Shown: one piece after another, positions 32,766 to 40,314 of the stretch
How the letters are laid out: each line of letters starts with the position of its first letter
Numbering within the stretch: the stretch's first letter is position 1
Assembly (NCBI GenBank): GCA_903925955.1
Contig: CAIYHO010000135.1
Location: forward strand, 1 to 43,758
Origin: an uncultured Chloroflexota bacterium
Lineage (GTDB): Bacteria > Chloroflexota > Limnocylindria > Limnocylindrales > CSP1-4
Length of the DNA: 43,758 nt
Reading direction: 5' to 3'
Notes under the pieces: model-generated
What the model was told of the DNA's origin: nothing
Seen by the model: the letters and a program-made list of their open reading frames with translations, nothing else
Database searches by the model: none
Translations under genes and position numbers: made by a program

Positions 32766-34043
32766 ATGGACCTTCCCCTCGATCTCGTTGCCCACGACGA
32801 GCTGGCCGCCCTGCGCGAGGCGGTTGAGCGCACCCATAACGCGTACATCGCCGACCTTGAGCGCCTGGTCAACACGGACTGCGGCAGCTACACCAAGGAT
32901 GGCGTGGACGCGGTTGGCCGCTTTACCGCCGCCCGGCTTCGGACGCTCGGCGCGCACGTTGTGAGCCACCCAAATGATCAGGACCTGGGTGAGACGGTGG
33001 TGGCGGAGTTTGCCGGGGCTGACCCCGCCGGGCCCACGCTGCTCTGTATCGGCCACATGGACACCGTGTTTGATCCGGGCACCGCGGCGGAGCGCCCGTT
33101 TGAGATCTCCGGCGGCATCGCCACTGGGCCAGGCGTCACCGACATGAAGAGCGGGCTGTTGGCCGGGCTCTACGCGATTGGCGCCATCCGCGATGCCCTC
33201 GGCGGTCTGCCGCTGGCGCGCTTGGTGTTTGTGGCAAACCCGGACGAGGAGATCGGCTCGATGGTCTCGTCGCCCCACATCCGGCGGATTGCCGCTGAGG
33301 CGGACCTCTGCTTTGTGCTGGAGTGCGCCCGCGCCAACGGCGACATTGTCTCGCGCCGCAAGGGCACGCTGGACGCGGTGATCACCGTGTTTGGCAAGGC
33401 GTCGCACGCAGGGGTTGAGCCCGAGAAGGGCCGCAGCGCCATCCTTGAGGCTGCCCGGCTGGTCACAGACCTGCATGCGCTCAATGGCCGCTGGCCGGGC
33501 GTGACGGTGAACGTGGGCGTGCTGGAGGGTGGAACGCGGCCCAACGTGGTTGCCGAGCGCTGCTCAATGCAGGTGGACGTCCGCGCCGTGACCCGCGAGG
33601 GCCTGATTGCCGTTGAGGCGGCCATCCGCGAGCTGATCGCCGCTCCGCGCGCCGTACCGGACGTGACCTTTGAGCTGGTGGAGGCTGGCCGCCATTGGCC
33701 GATGGAGAAGCTGGAGCGATCCGGCCGCCTCGTGGACCATGCCGTGTCCCTGGCTGATGCCATGGGCTTTGAGCTGCGCGATGCCGCCACGGGCGGGGCG
33801 TCCGACGCCAACACGACTGCCGGCATGGGCGTGCCGACGATTGACGGGCTTGGGCCTATTGGCGGGCTTGACCACTCCCCGGGCGAGTACCTGGAGGTCT
33901 CGTCCATCGTGCCGCGAACGACGCTGCTGGCGGCGCTGATCACGGCTGCCGGGCGCGATCCCGTGGTCCGCGGCTGGGCGGCAGAGCGGCGGGCGAAGGC
34001 GGCGGCGTCCGCGGCCCCGGCTTCGGCGGCGTCTCCGAAGTGA
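32766..34043 (+). CDS. M20-family zinc peptidase (carboxypeptidase G2-like)
   Basis: A 425-residue cytoplasmic metallopeptidase without signal peptide. Two-zinc ligands are visible: CIGHMDTVF (His, Asp), GPGVTDMKSG (bridging Asp), NPDEEIGS (Glu-Glu, catalytic and ligand), LECARANGD (Glu) and GGLDHSPGEY (His). The dimerisation lid starts near GTLDAVITVFGKASHAGVEP. The family removes C-terminal Glu or acyl groups, or hydrolyses dipeptides. Its place beside the cyanophycin genes makes a dipeptide-hydrolase role possible (for example on beta-Asp-Arg), but this is inference. The tail is Ala/Ser-rich. Its stop overlaps the RidA GTG by 4 nt. Confidence 0.9.
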   Translation: MDLPLDLVAHDELAALREAVERTHNAYIADLERLVNTDCGSYTKDGVDAVGRFTAARLRTLGAHVVSHPNDQDLGETVVAEFAGADPAGPTLLCIGHMDTVFDPGTAAERPFEISGGIATGPGVTDMKSGLLAGLYAIGAIRDALGGLPLARLVFVANPDEEIGSMVSSPHIRRIAAEADLCFVLECARANGDIVSRRKGTLDAVITVFGKASHAGVEPEKGRSAILEAARLVTDLHALNGRWPGVTVNVGVLEGGTRPNVVAERCSMQVDVRAVTREGLIAVEAAIRELIAAPRAVPDVTFELVEAGRHWPMEKLERSGRLVDHAVSLADAMGFELRDAATGGASDANTTAGMGVPTIDGLGPIGGLDHSPGEYLEVSSIVPRTTLLAALITAAGRDPVVRGWAAERRAKAAASAAPASAASPK

Positions 34044-34426
34044 CGCATCGGCGGATCTCCAGCGGCGGACCCTGGGAGGCGGTTGCGGGCTATTCGCGGG
34101 CGGTCGTCGCTGGCGACACCTGCGAGGTGGCGGGCACCACCGATGCGGGCCCCGACGGCGAGTCGCGCCATCCCGGTGACGCTGGCGCCCAGACCCGGGC
34201 CGCGTTTGAGGTTGTGGAGCGGGCGCTGCGCGAAGCCGGCTTCTCGCTCCGTGACATCGTCCGGACACGGATGTACCTGGTGGACGCGGCCGATATCGAC
34301 GCCGTCCTCGCCGTCCACGGGGAGCTGTTCCGCGACATCCGCCCCGCGGCAACGCTCCTCCTTGTGGCTGGGCTGATCCGCCCAAGCCTGCGCATCGAGG
34401 TGGAGGCCACGGCCCGGCGGGGCTGA
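34040..34426 (+). CDS. ridA: RidA/YjgF-family protein
   Basis: A 128-residue protein, typical size. RidA proteins hydrolyse reactive enamine/imine intermediates made by PLP enzymes, releasing ammonia and ketoacid. Seen: GPWEAVAGYSRAVVAGDTCEVAGTTD, the QTRAAFEVVERALREAG helix, RTRMYLVD with the substrate-binding Arg, and LRIEVEATA at the end with the conserved glutamate. It starts with GTG overlapping the M20 stop, so the two are translationally coupled and probably act together on nitrogenous compounds. It is convergent with azlD. Confidence 0.9.
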   Translation: MTHRRISSGGPWEAVAGYSRAVVAGDTCEVAGTTDAGPDGESRHPGDAGAQTRAAFEVVERALREAGFSLRDIVRTRMYLVDAADIDAVLAVHGELFRDIRPAATLLLVAGLIRPSLRIEVEATARRG

Positions 34427-34469
34427 TCCCAGCCGCGGTGACACACCTGCGCGCAAGCCAATGGAACGA

Positions 34470-34802
34470 TCAGGCCGCGCCCAGCGCCCTCGCCACCGCG
34501 ACCAGCGCCATCCCGCCGATCAGGCCCAGCAGCAGGTTCCGCCGCCACGCCGTGAGCACCACGCAGAGCAGCACGCCTGCTGCAGTCACGTCGAGGTGGA
34601 GGGCGCGGACGCCGTCGGTGGAGGTGACCACAAACGTGTTCGCCGCCGCCAGCGACGCCAGCACCGCCGGGCCCACCAGACGCAGGTACTGCAGCGCGCG
34701 CGGCGGCAGCTTCTCAATGCCCGGAGCCAGCATCGGCAGCGCTCGGGACGGATACGTGGCAAGCCCCATCAGGATTGCCAGCAGGACAAGCTGGGTGCTC
34801 AC
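34470..34802 (-). CDS. azlD: AzlD-family branched-chain amino acid exporter subunit
   Basis: A 110-residue membrane protein with four hydrophobic segments. TYPSRALPMLAPG, PPRALQYLRLVGPAVLASLA and the hydrophobic C-terminus are the AzlD pattern. Together with AzlC it forms a small two-subunit exporter of branched-chain or related amino acids. The start GTG (34802) overlaps the azlC stop (GTGA), typical of coupled azlCD. Confidence 0.9.
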   Translation of the reverse strand: MSTQLVLLAILMGLATYPSRALPMLAPGIEKLPPRALQYLRLVGPAVLASLAAANTFVVTSTDGVRALHLDVTAAGVLLCVVLTAWRRNLLLGLIGGMALVAVARALGAA

Positions 34803-35602
34803 GGAGCAACCTCCGGCATCGTCGCCAGGTCAGCAATCGCCTCATCGAGATCCACCGGCCGTCCAGCCAGTTCGGACTCGGGCGACCCCGCACGCGGCCC
34901 GCCAGCCCCGGCGACATCGGGCCCCGGCATCGCCATGCCCGCCAGGGGCCCCAGCAGCCCGCCGATCATGATGCCCACGCCCGGCCCAAGGGCCAGGGAC
35001 GCGCCCACGCCCACCAGCGCACCCGTGCAGGCCGCAACAATCTCGCGCCGGCCCAGCATCAGCCCCACGGCAAGACCGCCCATGGCGGCCGGGAACACGA
35101 TGTCCAGCCCGAACTTGGACGGGTCCGGGATGGCGCCGCCCAACAGCACGCCCGCAAGCGTGGAGAGGTTCCAGGGGATGAACACGCCGCCGAGTGCCGC
35201 GATCCAGTACCCGCCCTCATCGGCATGGCCAATCCGGTGGAAGTGGGCGGCTGTGAGCGCAAAGGCCTCATCGGTGAGGAAGTGGGCCATGAGCGCCCGA
35301 CGCGGCGCCGAGAACTCGCGCAGCCGGGGCGCAAGCGCGGCGCTGTACAAGATGTGGCGCGCGTTGAGGAACAGCGTGAGGACGACGATGGGTGCCCACG
35401 GGAGCCCGGCCGCCACATAGCCCACGCCCGCAAACTGGGCAGCCCCCGCGAAGAGGAACGTGCTCATCGCCATCGCCTCAAGGGGCGAATAGCCGGCGTT
35501 GCGCGCGGCCAGCCCAAACATGAAGCCAAACGCGATGATGGACGCGTTGATGATCAGCGTGTCGCGGATCAGGCGACGGCGCGACTCGCGCTGCGTGATC
35601 AC
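34799..35602 (-). CDS. azlC: AzlC-family amino acid exporter subunit
   Basis: A 267-residue permease. Family marks: FGFMFGLAARNAGYSPLEAM, the STFLFAGAAQFAGVGYV helix, FLNARHILYSAALAPRLREF, and FLTDEAFALT. Usual AzlC is near 230-240 residues; the last 44 residues (from MPGPDVAGAG to TMPEVAP) form an extra hydrophilic tail. GTG 35602 is chosen as start; TTG 35605 is equally possible. It is downstream of the zinc-ribbon gene by 16 nt and upstream of azlD with overlap, so all three probably form one transcript. Substrate unproven. Confidence 0.9.
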   Translation of the reverse strand: MITQRESRRRLIRDTLIINASIIAFGFMFGLAARNAGYSPLEAMAMSTFLFAGAAQFAGVGYVAAGLPWAPIVVLTLFLNARHILYSAALAPRLREFSAPRRALMAHFLTDEAFALTAAHFHRIGHADEGGYWIAALGGVFIPWNLSTLAGVLLGGAIPDPSKFGLDIVFPAAMGGLAVGLMLGRREIVAACTGALVGVGASLALGPGVGIMIGGLLGPLAGMAMPGPDVAGAGGPRAGSPESELAGRPVDLDEAIADLATMPEVAP

Positions 35603-35618
35603 CAAGGGTGGCGCGCGG

Positions 35619-35891
35619 TTAGCGCAGGAACGTCTTGGCGCAGGTCCCATCGCAGACGACGTACACGGCGTGCTTCTCGGCCGCATAACCCGCGGCGTGC
35701 AGCAGACCGGCGCAGCCCTTTGTGGGGCACTTGTAGACCCACCAGCGGTCCTGCGCGTCTAGCGGCGTGGTATCGGCCGCCAGCGTTGCGGCGAGGTCCG
35801 CCCGCGCCGCCAGCAGCGACGTGATCGTCTCGGCGCGCTGCGCCTCAGGCTCGCTTGTGTAGGGGTAGCTCTGGCCGACGTTTGAGGTCAA
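35619..35891 (-). CDS. small cysteine-rich protein, putative zinc ribbon
   Basis: A 90-residue protein of unknown function. The C-terminal part has Cys pairs YKCPTKGCAG and VVCDGTCAKTF spaced by 24 residues, a probable zinc ribbon. The N-terminal half is helical (QRAETITSLLAARADLAATL). No ATG or GTG fits; TTG 35891 is supported by GGAGG 5 nt upstream (35897-35901), a better ribosome-binding site than most in the window. It precedes azlCD in the same direction. It may be a nucleic-acid or protein-binding regulator. Confidence 0.6.
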   Translation of the reverse strand: MTSNVGQSYPYTSEPEAQRAETITSLLAARADLAATLAADTTPLDAQDRWWVYKCPTKGCAGLLHAAGYAAEKHAVYVVCDGTCAKTFLR

Positions 35892-36023
35892 CGATGCCTC
35901 CGAAATCTCATGCGAAGCCGGCGGCAGATCGGTGTGAGCGCGGCTGCCACCGGCGGGGCCGAGGATACCACTCGGCCACCGGCGATCGGGCCTGTGGCGA
36001 ACCGCAGCACACCCCGGCACGCC

Positions 36024-37682
36024 CTAGCGGACCGCCGCGAGCCCCGCGCTGCGCGGGTCAGCGATGGCCGCAAGCGTCCCGCCAACCGCCGGTCCGCCGT
36101 CCACCAGCTCAATGGCGTGCTCATGGCCAAGACCGCCGTCAAACCCTATTCGGTTGATCCCGTGCCCGAGCGCCCGCAGGCCCGCTTCGACACCGTCGGC
36201 CAGTTCGCCATCGACCAGCACCCGCGTGGGCGGCGCCAGCCACCCGTCCGGCTCCACGGTGATGCGTGGCGCAGCAACGGCTGTGGCGATGTCGGCGCCC
36301 CCGTCCACCAAGGCGGACACCAGTTGCACGTGGATCTGGGGCTGGATGTCCCCGCCCATGGACCCAGCCACAATCCACGGCCGGACCCCGCCCTCGCGGA
36401 ACAGCATCCCTGGCAGCAGCGTGTGGGCCGTGCGCCGTCCGGGTTCCAGCACGTTGGGGTGTGCTGCTTCCAGCGAGAACGAGGCGCCGCGGTCTTGGTA
36501 GTGGATCCCGGTCACGGGGTCCACAACGCCCGAGCCAAAGCCCGCAGCGTTGGACTGGATCAGGCTCACCGCGTTGCCCTGCGCGTCTACCACCGCCAGG
36601 TAGATCGTCCCGCCCACAAGCGTCCGCACCGGGGTGGGGGAGGGATCAGCTCGCCCCGGATCAAGGCGCCCTGCCAGCTCCCGTGCGTGCTCGGCCGAGA
36701 GCAGCCAGTCCACCGCGATGTCCCGGAACGCAGGATCCGCGAGGTGGGCATCGCGGTCCGCATAGACAAGCTTGGCGGCTTCGAGCCACAGGTGGGGCCA
36801 CGCGGGATTGCTCCAGCCGCGCCCGTCAAATGACGCTCCCGGCGGCGGCTCCATCTGTGCAAGCACGTTGAGGATCTCCAGCGCCAGCACGCCGCTGCTG
36901 TTGGGCGGATGCGTGGTGACGCGGACGCCGCGATACGTGGTGGCGAGTGGCGTGGTCCAGTCGCTGTGGTGGGCGTGCAGATCCGCCGCGGTGTGCGTGC
37001 CGCCGGCCTTGGCCAACCCCGCCGCGATCCTGTCGGCCAGATCGCCGTCGTAGTACTCGTCAAAGCCCCGGTCCGCAAGCGTGCGCAGCGTGCCGGCCAG
37101 CGCGGGCAGGCGAATGACCTCGCCGGGGCGCCAGGGTTGGCCGTTTGGGCGCCAGACTTGCCGGAACCCGGCGGTCCAGGGCTCTGTGCCGATGGACGCG
37201 TTGGTCCCCTCGACAGCCTCTACCAGCCCGTCCCACGCCGGGAACCCTGCGTCCGCGTGTTCAATTGCCGCGGCCAGGACGGCCGAGCGCGACAGGCGGC
37301 CCCAGCGGCGATGGGCGTCCGACCATGATCGGACCGCGCCCGGAATGGTGATGGGCAGTGGCCCGCGCAGCGGCATGCGGGTGAGACCAGCTGCCCGGAG
37401 CGCCGATGCGGAGATCCCCGCGGGCGCACGTCCGGAGCCGTTGAGCGCCACTTGCTCGCCAGCCGCCTCGTCCCAGACCAGCCAGAACGCGTCGCCGCCG
37501 ATGCCGCACCCGTTGGGCATGACCACGCCCAGGACGGCGTTTGTGGCGATAGCGGCATCAACGGCGTGACCACCTGCCGCGAGCACGGCGAGGCCCGCGG
37601 CACTTGCCAGATGGTGAGGCGCGACAACTGCACCGCGCGCGCCACGGATGGCCCTGGCCGGGACGAGTGCTGGGTTGCGCAT
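36024..37682 (-). CDS. gamma-glutamyltransferase family protein
   Basis: A 552-residue Ntn hydrolase with the gamma-glutamyltranspeptidase fold. VVAPHHLASAAGLAVLAAGG, VDAAIATNAVLGVVMPNGCG, GIGGDAFWLVWD and PITIPGAVRSW belong to the large subunit. The processing site is Thr359 in LVGGTIYLAVVDAQGN, where autocleavage would free the catalytic threonine; NAAGFGSGVV follows. No signal peptide is seen, unlike classical exported GGT, so it may be one of the cytoplasmic homologues acting on gamma-glutamyl or other amides. It is 22 nt downstream of the MFS gene on the same strand. Confidence 0.9.
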   Translation of the reverse strand: MRNPALVPARAIRGARGAVVAPHHLASAAGLAVLAAGGHAVDAAIATNAVLGVVMPNGCGIGGDAFWLVWDEAAGEQVALNGSGRAPAGISASALRAAGLTRMPLRGPLPITIPGAVRSWSDAHRRWGRLSRSAVLAAAIEHADAGFPAWDGLVEAVEGTNASIGTEPWTAGFRQVWRPNGQPWRPGEVIRLPALAGTLRTLADRGFDEYYDGDLADRIAAGLAKAGGTHTAADLHAHHSDWTTPLATTYRGVRVTTHPPNSSGVLALEILNVLAQMEPPPGASFDGRGWSNPAWPHLWLEAAKLVYADRDAHLADPAFRDIAVDWLLSAEHARELAGRLDPGRADPSPTPVRTLVGGTIYLAVVDAQGNAVSLIQSNAAGFGSGVVDPVTGIHYQDRGASFSLEAAHPNVLEPGRRTAHTLLPGMLFREGGVRPWIVAGSMGGDIQPQIHVQLVSALVDGGADIATAVAAPRITVEPDGWLAPPTRVLVDGELADGVEAGLRALGHGINRIGFDGGLGHEHAIELVDGGPAVGGTLAAIADPRSAGLAAVR

Positions 37683-37704
37683 GGGATTGCCGGGTCTCCT
37701 GGAC

Positions 37705-39060
37705 CTAGTGGGTCTTGGGAGCGGTGCCGTCCACCAGCACGGGCGCTCCCACGTGGTGCTCGTACCGGCGCAGCCGCCGAATGGGGAGGACGGCCACGCC
37801 AAGCAGCACCACCGAGGCGCCAAAGATGCCGTCAAGTCCGTAGCCCTGCGCAGCCAGACCGCCAAGCGTGCTGCCGATGATCTGGCCCAACCCGAGGAAC
37901 ACCGAGTACAGGCCCATGATGGCGCCGCGATCGTCCGGGTACGCCTCCGTCATGTCGGCGAGCAGGCCAATGGCTGCGGGCGTTGCCCCCGCCAGCACAA
38001 ACAGCCCTACGCCTGCCACCCCAATCAGTGCCAGCGTCACCGGCAGCGGGGCACCGGCAGCGTGATTGATCAGCGCGCCCGCCACCAGCAGCACAGCCCC
38101 GCCGACGATGCCGCGCAGGATGATCGTTGTGCGCGCCATGTACTTGAACCGGCCGCCCCAGTAGAAGAGCCCGGCGAAGAAGAGCAGTCCTGCGAGGCCA
38201 AGCCCAACGCTGATCTGGACTGGCGAGAACCCGCCCATCAGCTGCTGGCTGGCAAACGCAGGATCCGGCGCCCGGACCAGCTGAAAGAGCGTCTGGCTGG
38301 TGTACAGACCCAGCGTTGCGTTGATGGCGATCCAGGTGGGCGCCAGGACCCAGACGTGGCTGCCGCGCAGGATCCGTGTGTAGCGCGCCAGACCCTCCGT
38401 CTTGTCGTGGTTGGCCGACGCCGACGCGGGCTCTGCATCCTTGCGGACGCCAAAGCGGTACAGCGCAAACGACACCCCGTACAGCACCGCGTTGATCAGG
38501 AACGCCCACGCGTGCAGCAGCGGAAAGAGGAACCCGGCCAGCACCATGCCCACCATGAGGCCCGCCAGCGTTGCCGCCTCAAACCGCGCCACAGCCTTGC
38601 CGCGGGCAAGCTCGTTGCTGGCGGTGGCAAAGGCGATGAAGCCTAGGATCGAGGGCACGGACGCGGCCGTTGAGGCACCCTCCAGCAGGCGGGTGGCCCC
38701 GATGACGATCAGGCTGGTGGTGAAGGCCGTGATGATGACGGCGATGGCGCCAAACGCCGGACCCACCAGCATCATCCGCCTATGGCCGATGCGGTCCGAC
38801 AAGATGCCGAAGATGGGCGAGCCAACCAGCTCTGACAGGTAGAACAGCGCGCCGAGGATCCCCACTTCCCACGGCTGCACTGCGGCGGCGCCGAATGAGG
38901 GGAACGACGCGTAGTAGAAGAGCAGCATGGTGCCCGTGACGCCGGTGGCGAGGCGCAGGGTGAACGTCCCAAGCGTCACCGCTAGGACCGGCGAGCCGCC
39001 GGATGGCAGGCTGCGCAGCTCGTCGATCAGGCGGAGGGGGGTGGCGGGCAGAGTTGTCAT
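37705..39060 (-). CDS. major facilitator superfamily transporter
   Basis: A 451-residue membrane protein with about 12 helices. The loop 2-3 motif reads GSPIFGILSDRIGHRRMMLVG, a clear MFS motif A with the D-R-x-G-x-R-R core. A central Lys/Asp/Glu-rich loop (FGVRKDAEPASASANHDKTEG) divides two six-helix halves. The C-terminal half has ATPAAIGLLADMTEAYPDDRGAI. Substrate cannot be told; the pairing with the GGT-like enzyme hints at import of peptides or amides. ATG 39060 is preceded by a TACGCT box 8 nt upstream. Divergent from degV. Confidence 0.88.
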   Translation of the reverse strand: MTTLPATPLRLIDELRSLPSGGSPVLAVTLGTFTLRLATGVTGTMLLFYYASFPSFGAAAVQPWEVGILGALFYLSELVGSPIFGILSDRIGHRRMMLVGPAFGAIAVIITAFTTSLIVIGATRLLEGASTAASVPSILGFIAFATASNELARGKAVARFEAATLAGLMVGMVLAGFLFPLLHAWAFLINAVLYGVSFALYRFGVRKDAEPASASANHDKTEGLARYTRILRGSHVWVLAPTWIAINATLGLYTSQTLFQLVRAPDPAFASQQLMGGFSPVQISVGLGLAGLLFFAGLFYWGGRFKYMARTTIILRGIVGGAVLLVAGALINHAAGAPLPVTLALIGVAGVGLFVLAGATPAAIGLLADMTEAYPDDRGAIMGLYSVFLGLGQIIGSTLGGLAAQGYGLDGIFGASVVLLGVAVLPIRRLRRYEHHVGAPVLVDGTAPKTH

Positions 39061-39117
39061 GGATGCGCAGCGTAACGGGTGCCGCGCAATGTCGATACGC
39101 CGGCGCGCGCGGGTCCG

Positions 39118-39123
39118 TATCCT
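39118..39123 (+). promoter_or_regulatory. -10-like box TATCCT before degV
   Basis: TATCCT is 65 nt upstream of the degV ATG. Here a ribosome-binding site (AGAGGAG, about 39172-39178) is present, so this is a leadered gene. Confidence 0.4.
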
Positions 39124-39188
39124 TGCTGGCCAAGAGGGGGTGTTCGTGCCGCTTGCCCGGCGGCAGACGCCCAGAGGAGAGCCGCAGC

Positions 39189-40037
39189 ATGACCCGAGTA
39201 GCGATCATCACGGACTCTGCGAGCGACATGCCGCCCGATGTGGCAGCGCTCGACGGCATCACCGTCATTCCGCTGTTTGTCAGCTTTGGTGCGGAGACGT
39301 TCCGTCCCAACGTGACGCTGACCACCGACGAGTTCTGGGCGCGGATGCTTGCGCCCGATGCGCCGTTCCCCACCACGGCCGCGGCACCGCCAGGCGACTT
39401 CCTCAATGCGTTCAACGCGGCGTTTGCCGCCGGCGCAGAGTCTGTCGTCTGCGTGCTGGTCTCGGGCGATCTGTCGGGAACATGCAAGAGCGCAGCGGTC
39501 GCTGCGGGGATGCTCCCCGACAAGGACATCCGCATCGTGGATTCGCGCAGCGCGTCGATGGGTGTGGGGCTGTTGGCGCAGCTTGGCGGTGAGATGGCGG
39601 CACAGGGCAAATCGGGGGCGGAGATCGCTGAGACGCTCGAGGCCCGCAAGTTGGATATCGACCTGTTCGTGACGCTGGACACGCTTGAGTACCTCAAGCG
39701 CGGCGGCCGGATCAGCGGCGCAAGTGCCGTCATTGGCTCGATGCTCTCCATCAAGCCAATCATCACGGTGGTGGACGGCAAGGTGGAGAACCACGAGCGT
39801 GTCCGATCTCGCCTCAAGGCCCGTGAGCGCGTGCTGGAGCTACTGACCACGCGGCCGGTGGAGCGCGCCTGCATCCTCCACACCACCAATGCCGATGTTG
39901 AGCAGTTCCGCGACCAGTTCGTCGCCCGCTCCGGCATTGACCCGTCCGCGGTCCAGGTCATGACGGTGGGCTCGTCGGTGGGTCCCCACCTGGGTCCTGC
40001 CGCCGTCGGCGCGGTGCTCCTGCTCAAGGCGCAGTAG
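39189..40037 (+). CDS. DegV-family fatty-acid-binding protein
   Basis: A 282-residue protein of the DegV (FakB-like) family, which holds a fatty acid for phosphorylation by FakA-type kinases. Family marks: IITDSASDMPPDV (start), FPTTAAAPPGDFLNAF, SGDLSGTCKSA and VDSRSASMGVGLL, which surround the lipid head group. KLDIDLFVTLDTLEYLKRGG and ISGASAVIGSMLSIKPI follow. ATG 39189 is preceded by AGAGGAG. No fakA-like kinase gene is adjacent. A stem-loop follows the gene. Confidence 0.92.
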   Translation: MTRVAIITDSASDMPPDVAALDGITVIPLFVSFGAETFRPNVTLTTDEFWARMLAPDAPFPTTAAAPPGDFLNAFNAAFAAGAESVVCVLVSGDLSGTCKSAAVAAGMLPDKDIRIVDSRSASMGVGLLAQLGGEMAAQGKSGAEIAETLEARKLDIDLFVTLDTLEYLKRGGRISGASAVIGSMLSIKPIITVVDGKVENHERVRSRLKARERVLELLTTRPVERACILHTTNADVEQFRDQFVARSGIDPSAVQVMTVGSSVGPHLGPAAVGAVLLLKAQ

Positions 40038-40079
40038 GCGGACGCACTCGGGCGCGGCGCCACCGCCGCGCAGCCGCTG

Positions 40080-40107
40080 TTCGCCCCTGCCACCAGACAG
40101 GGGCGAA
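40080..40107 (+). terminator. 10-bp stem-loop after degV
   Basis: TTCGCCCCTG-CCACCAGA-CAGGGGCGAA: a perfect 10-bp stem with an 8-nt loop, 43 nt after the degV stop. No T-run follows on the plus strand, so it is terminator-like rather than certain. Confidence 0.65.
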
Positions 40108-40168
40108 TGAGTGACGGATTGGTTGCGACAGAGTGACGGTCGGCCCCTCAGGACCGGGGCCTGATGGC

Positions 40169-40174
40169 TATACT
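40169..40174 (+). promoter_or_regulatory. -10-like box TATACT, gdhA promoter with long leader
   Basis: GGCTATACT matches the best boxes in the window, but the gdhA ATG is 140 nt downstream. The GC-rich leader (about 40181-40314) has several inverted segments and could carry regulation. AAGAGGA at 40296-40302 is a weak, distant ribosome-binding site. Confidence 0.5.
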
Positions 40175-40314
40175 CGACCGCGAGAGGCGGCTCGCTCTGC
40201 GCCCCGCGCCGCAGGGCGGCCCGGGCAGGGTGGGCTCCCGTGGGGCCGTCCGGATGACGACCCATCGCTCCGGGACGGCGTCCACCGGCCCCACCAAGAG
40301 GATCGTGCAGCTCC

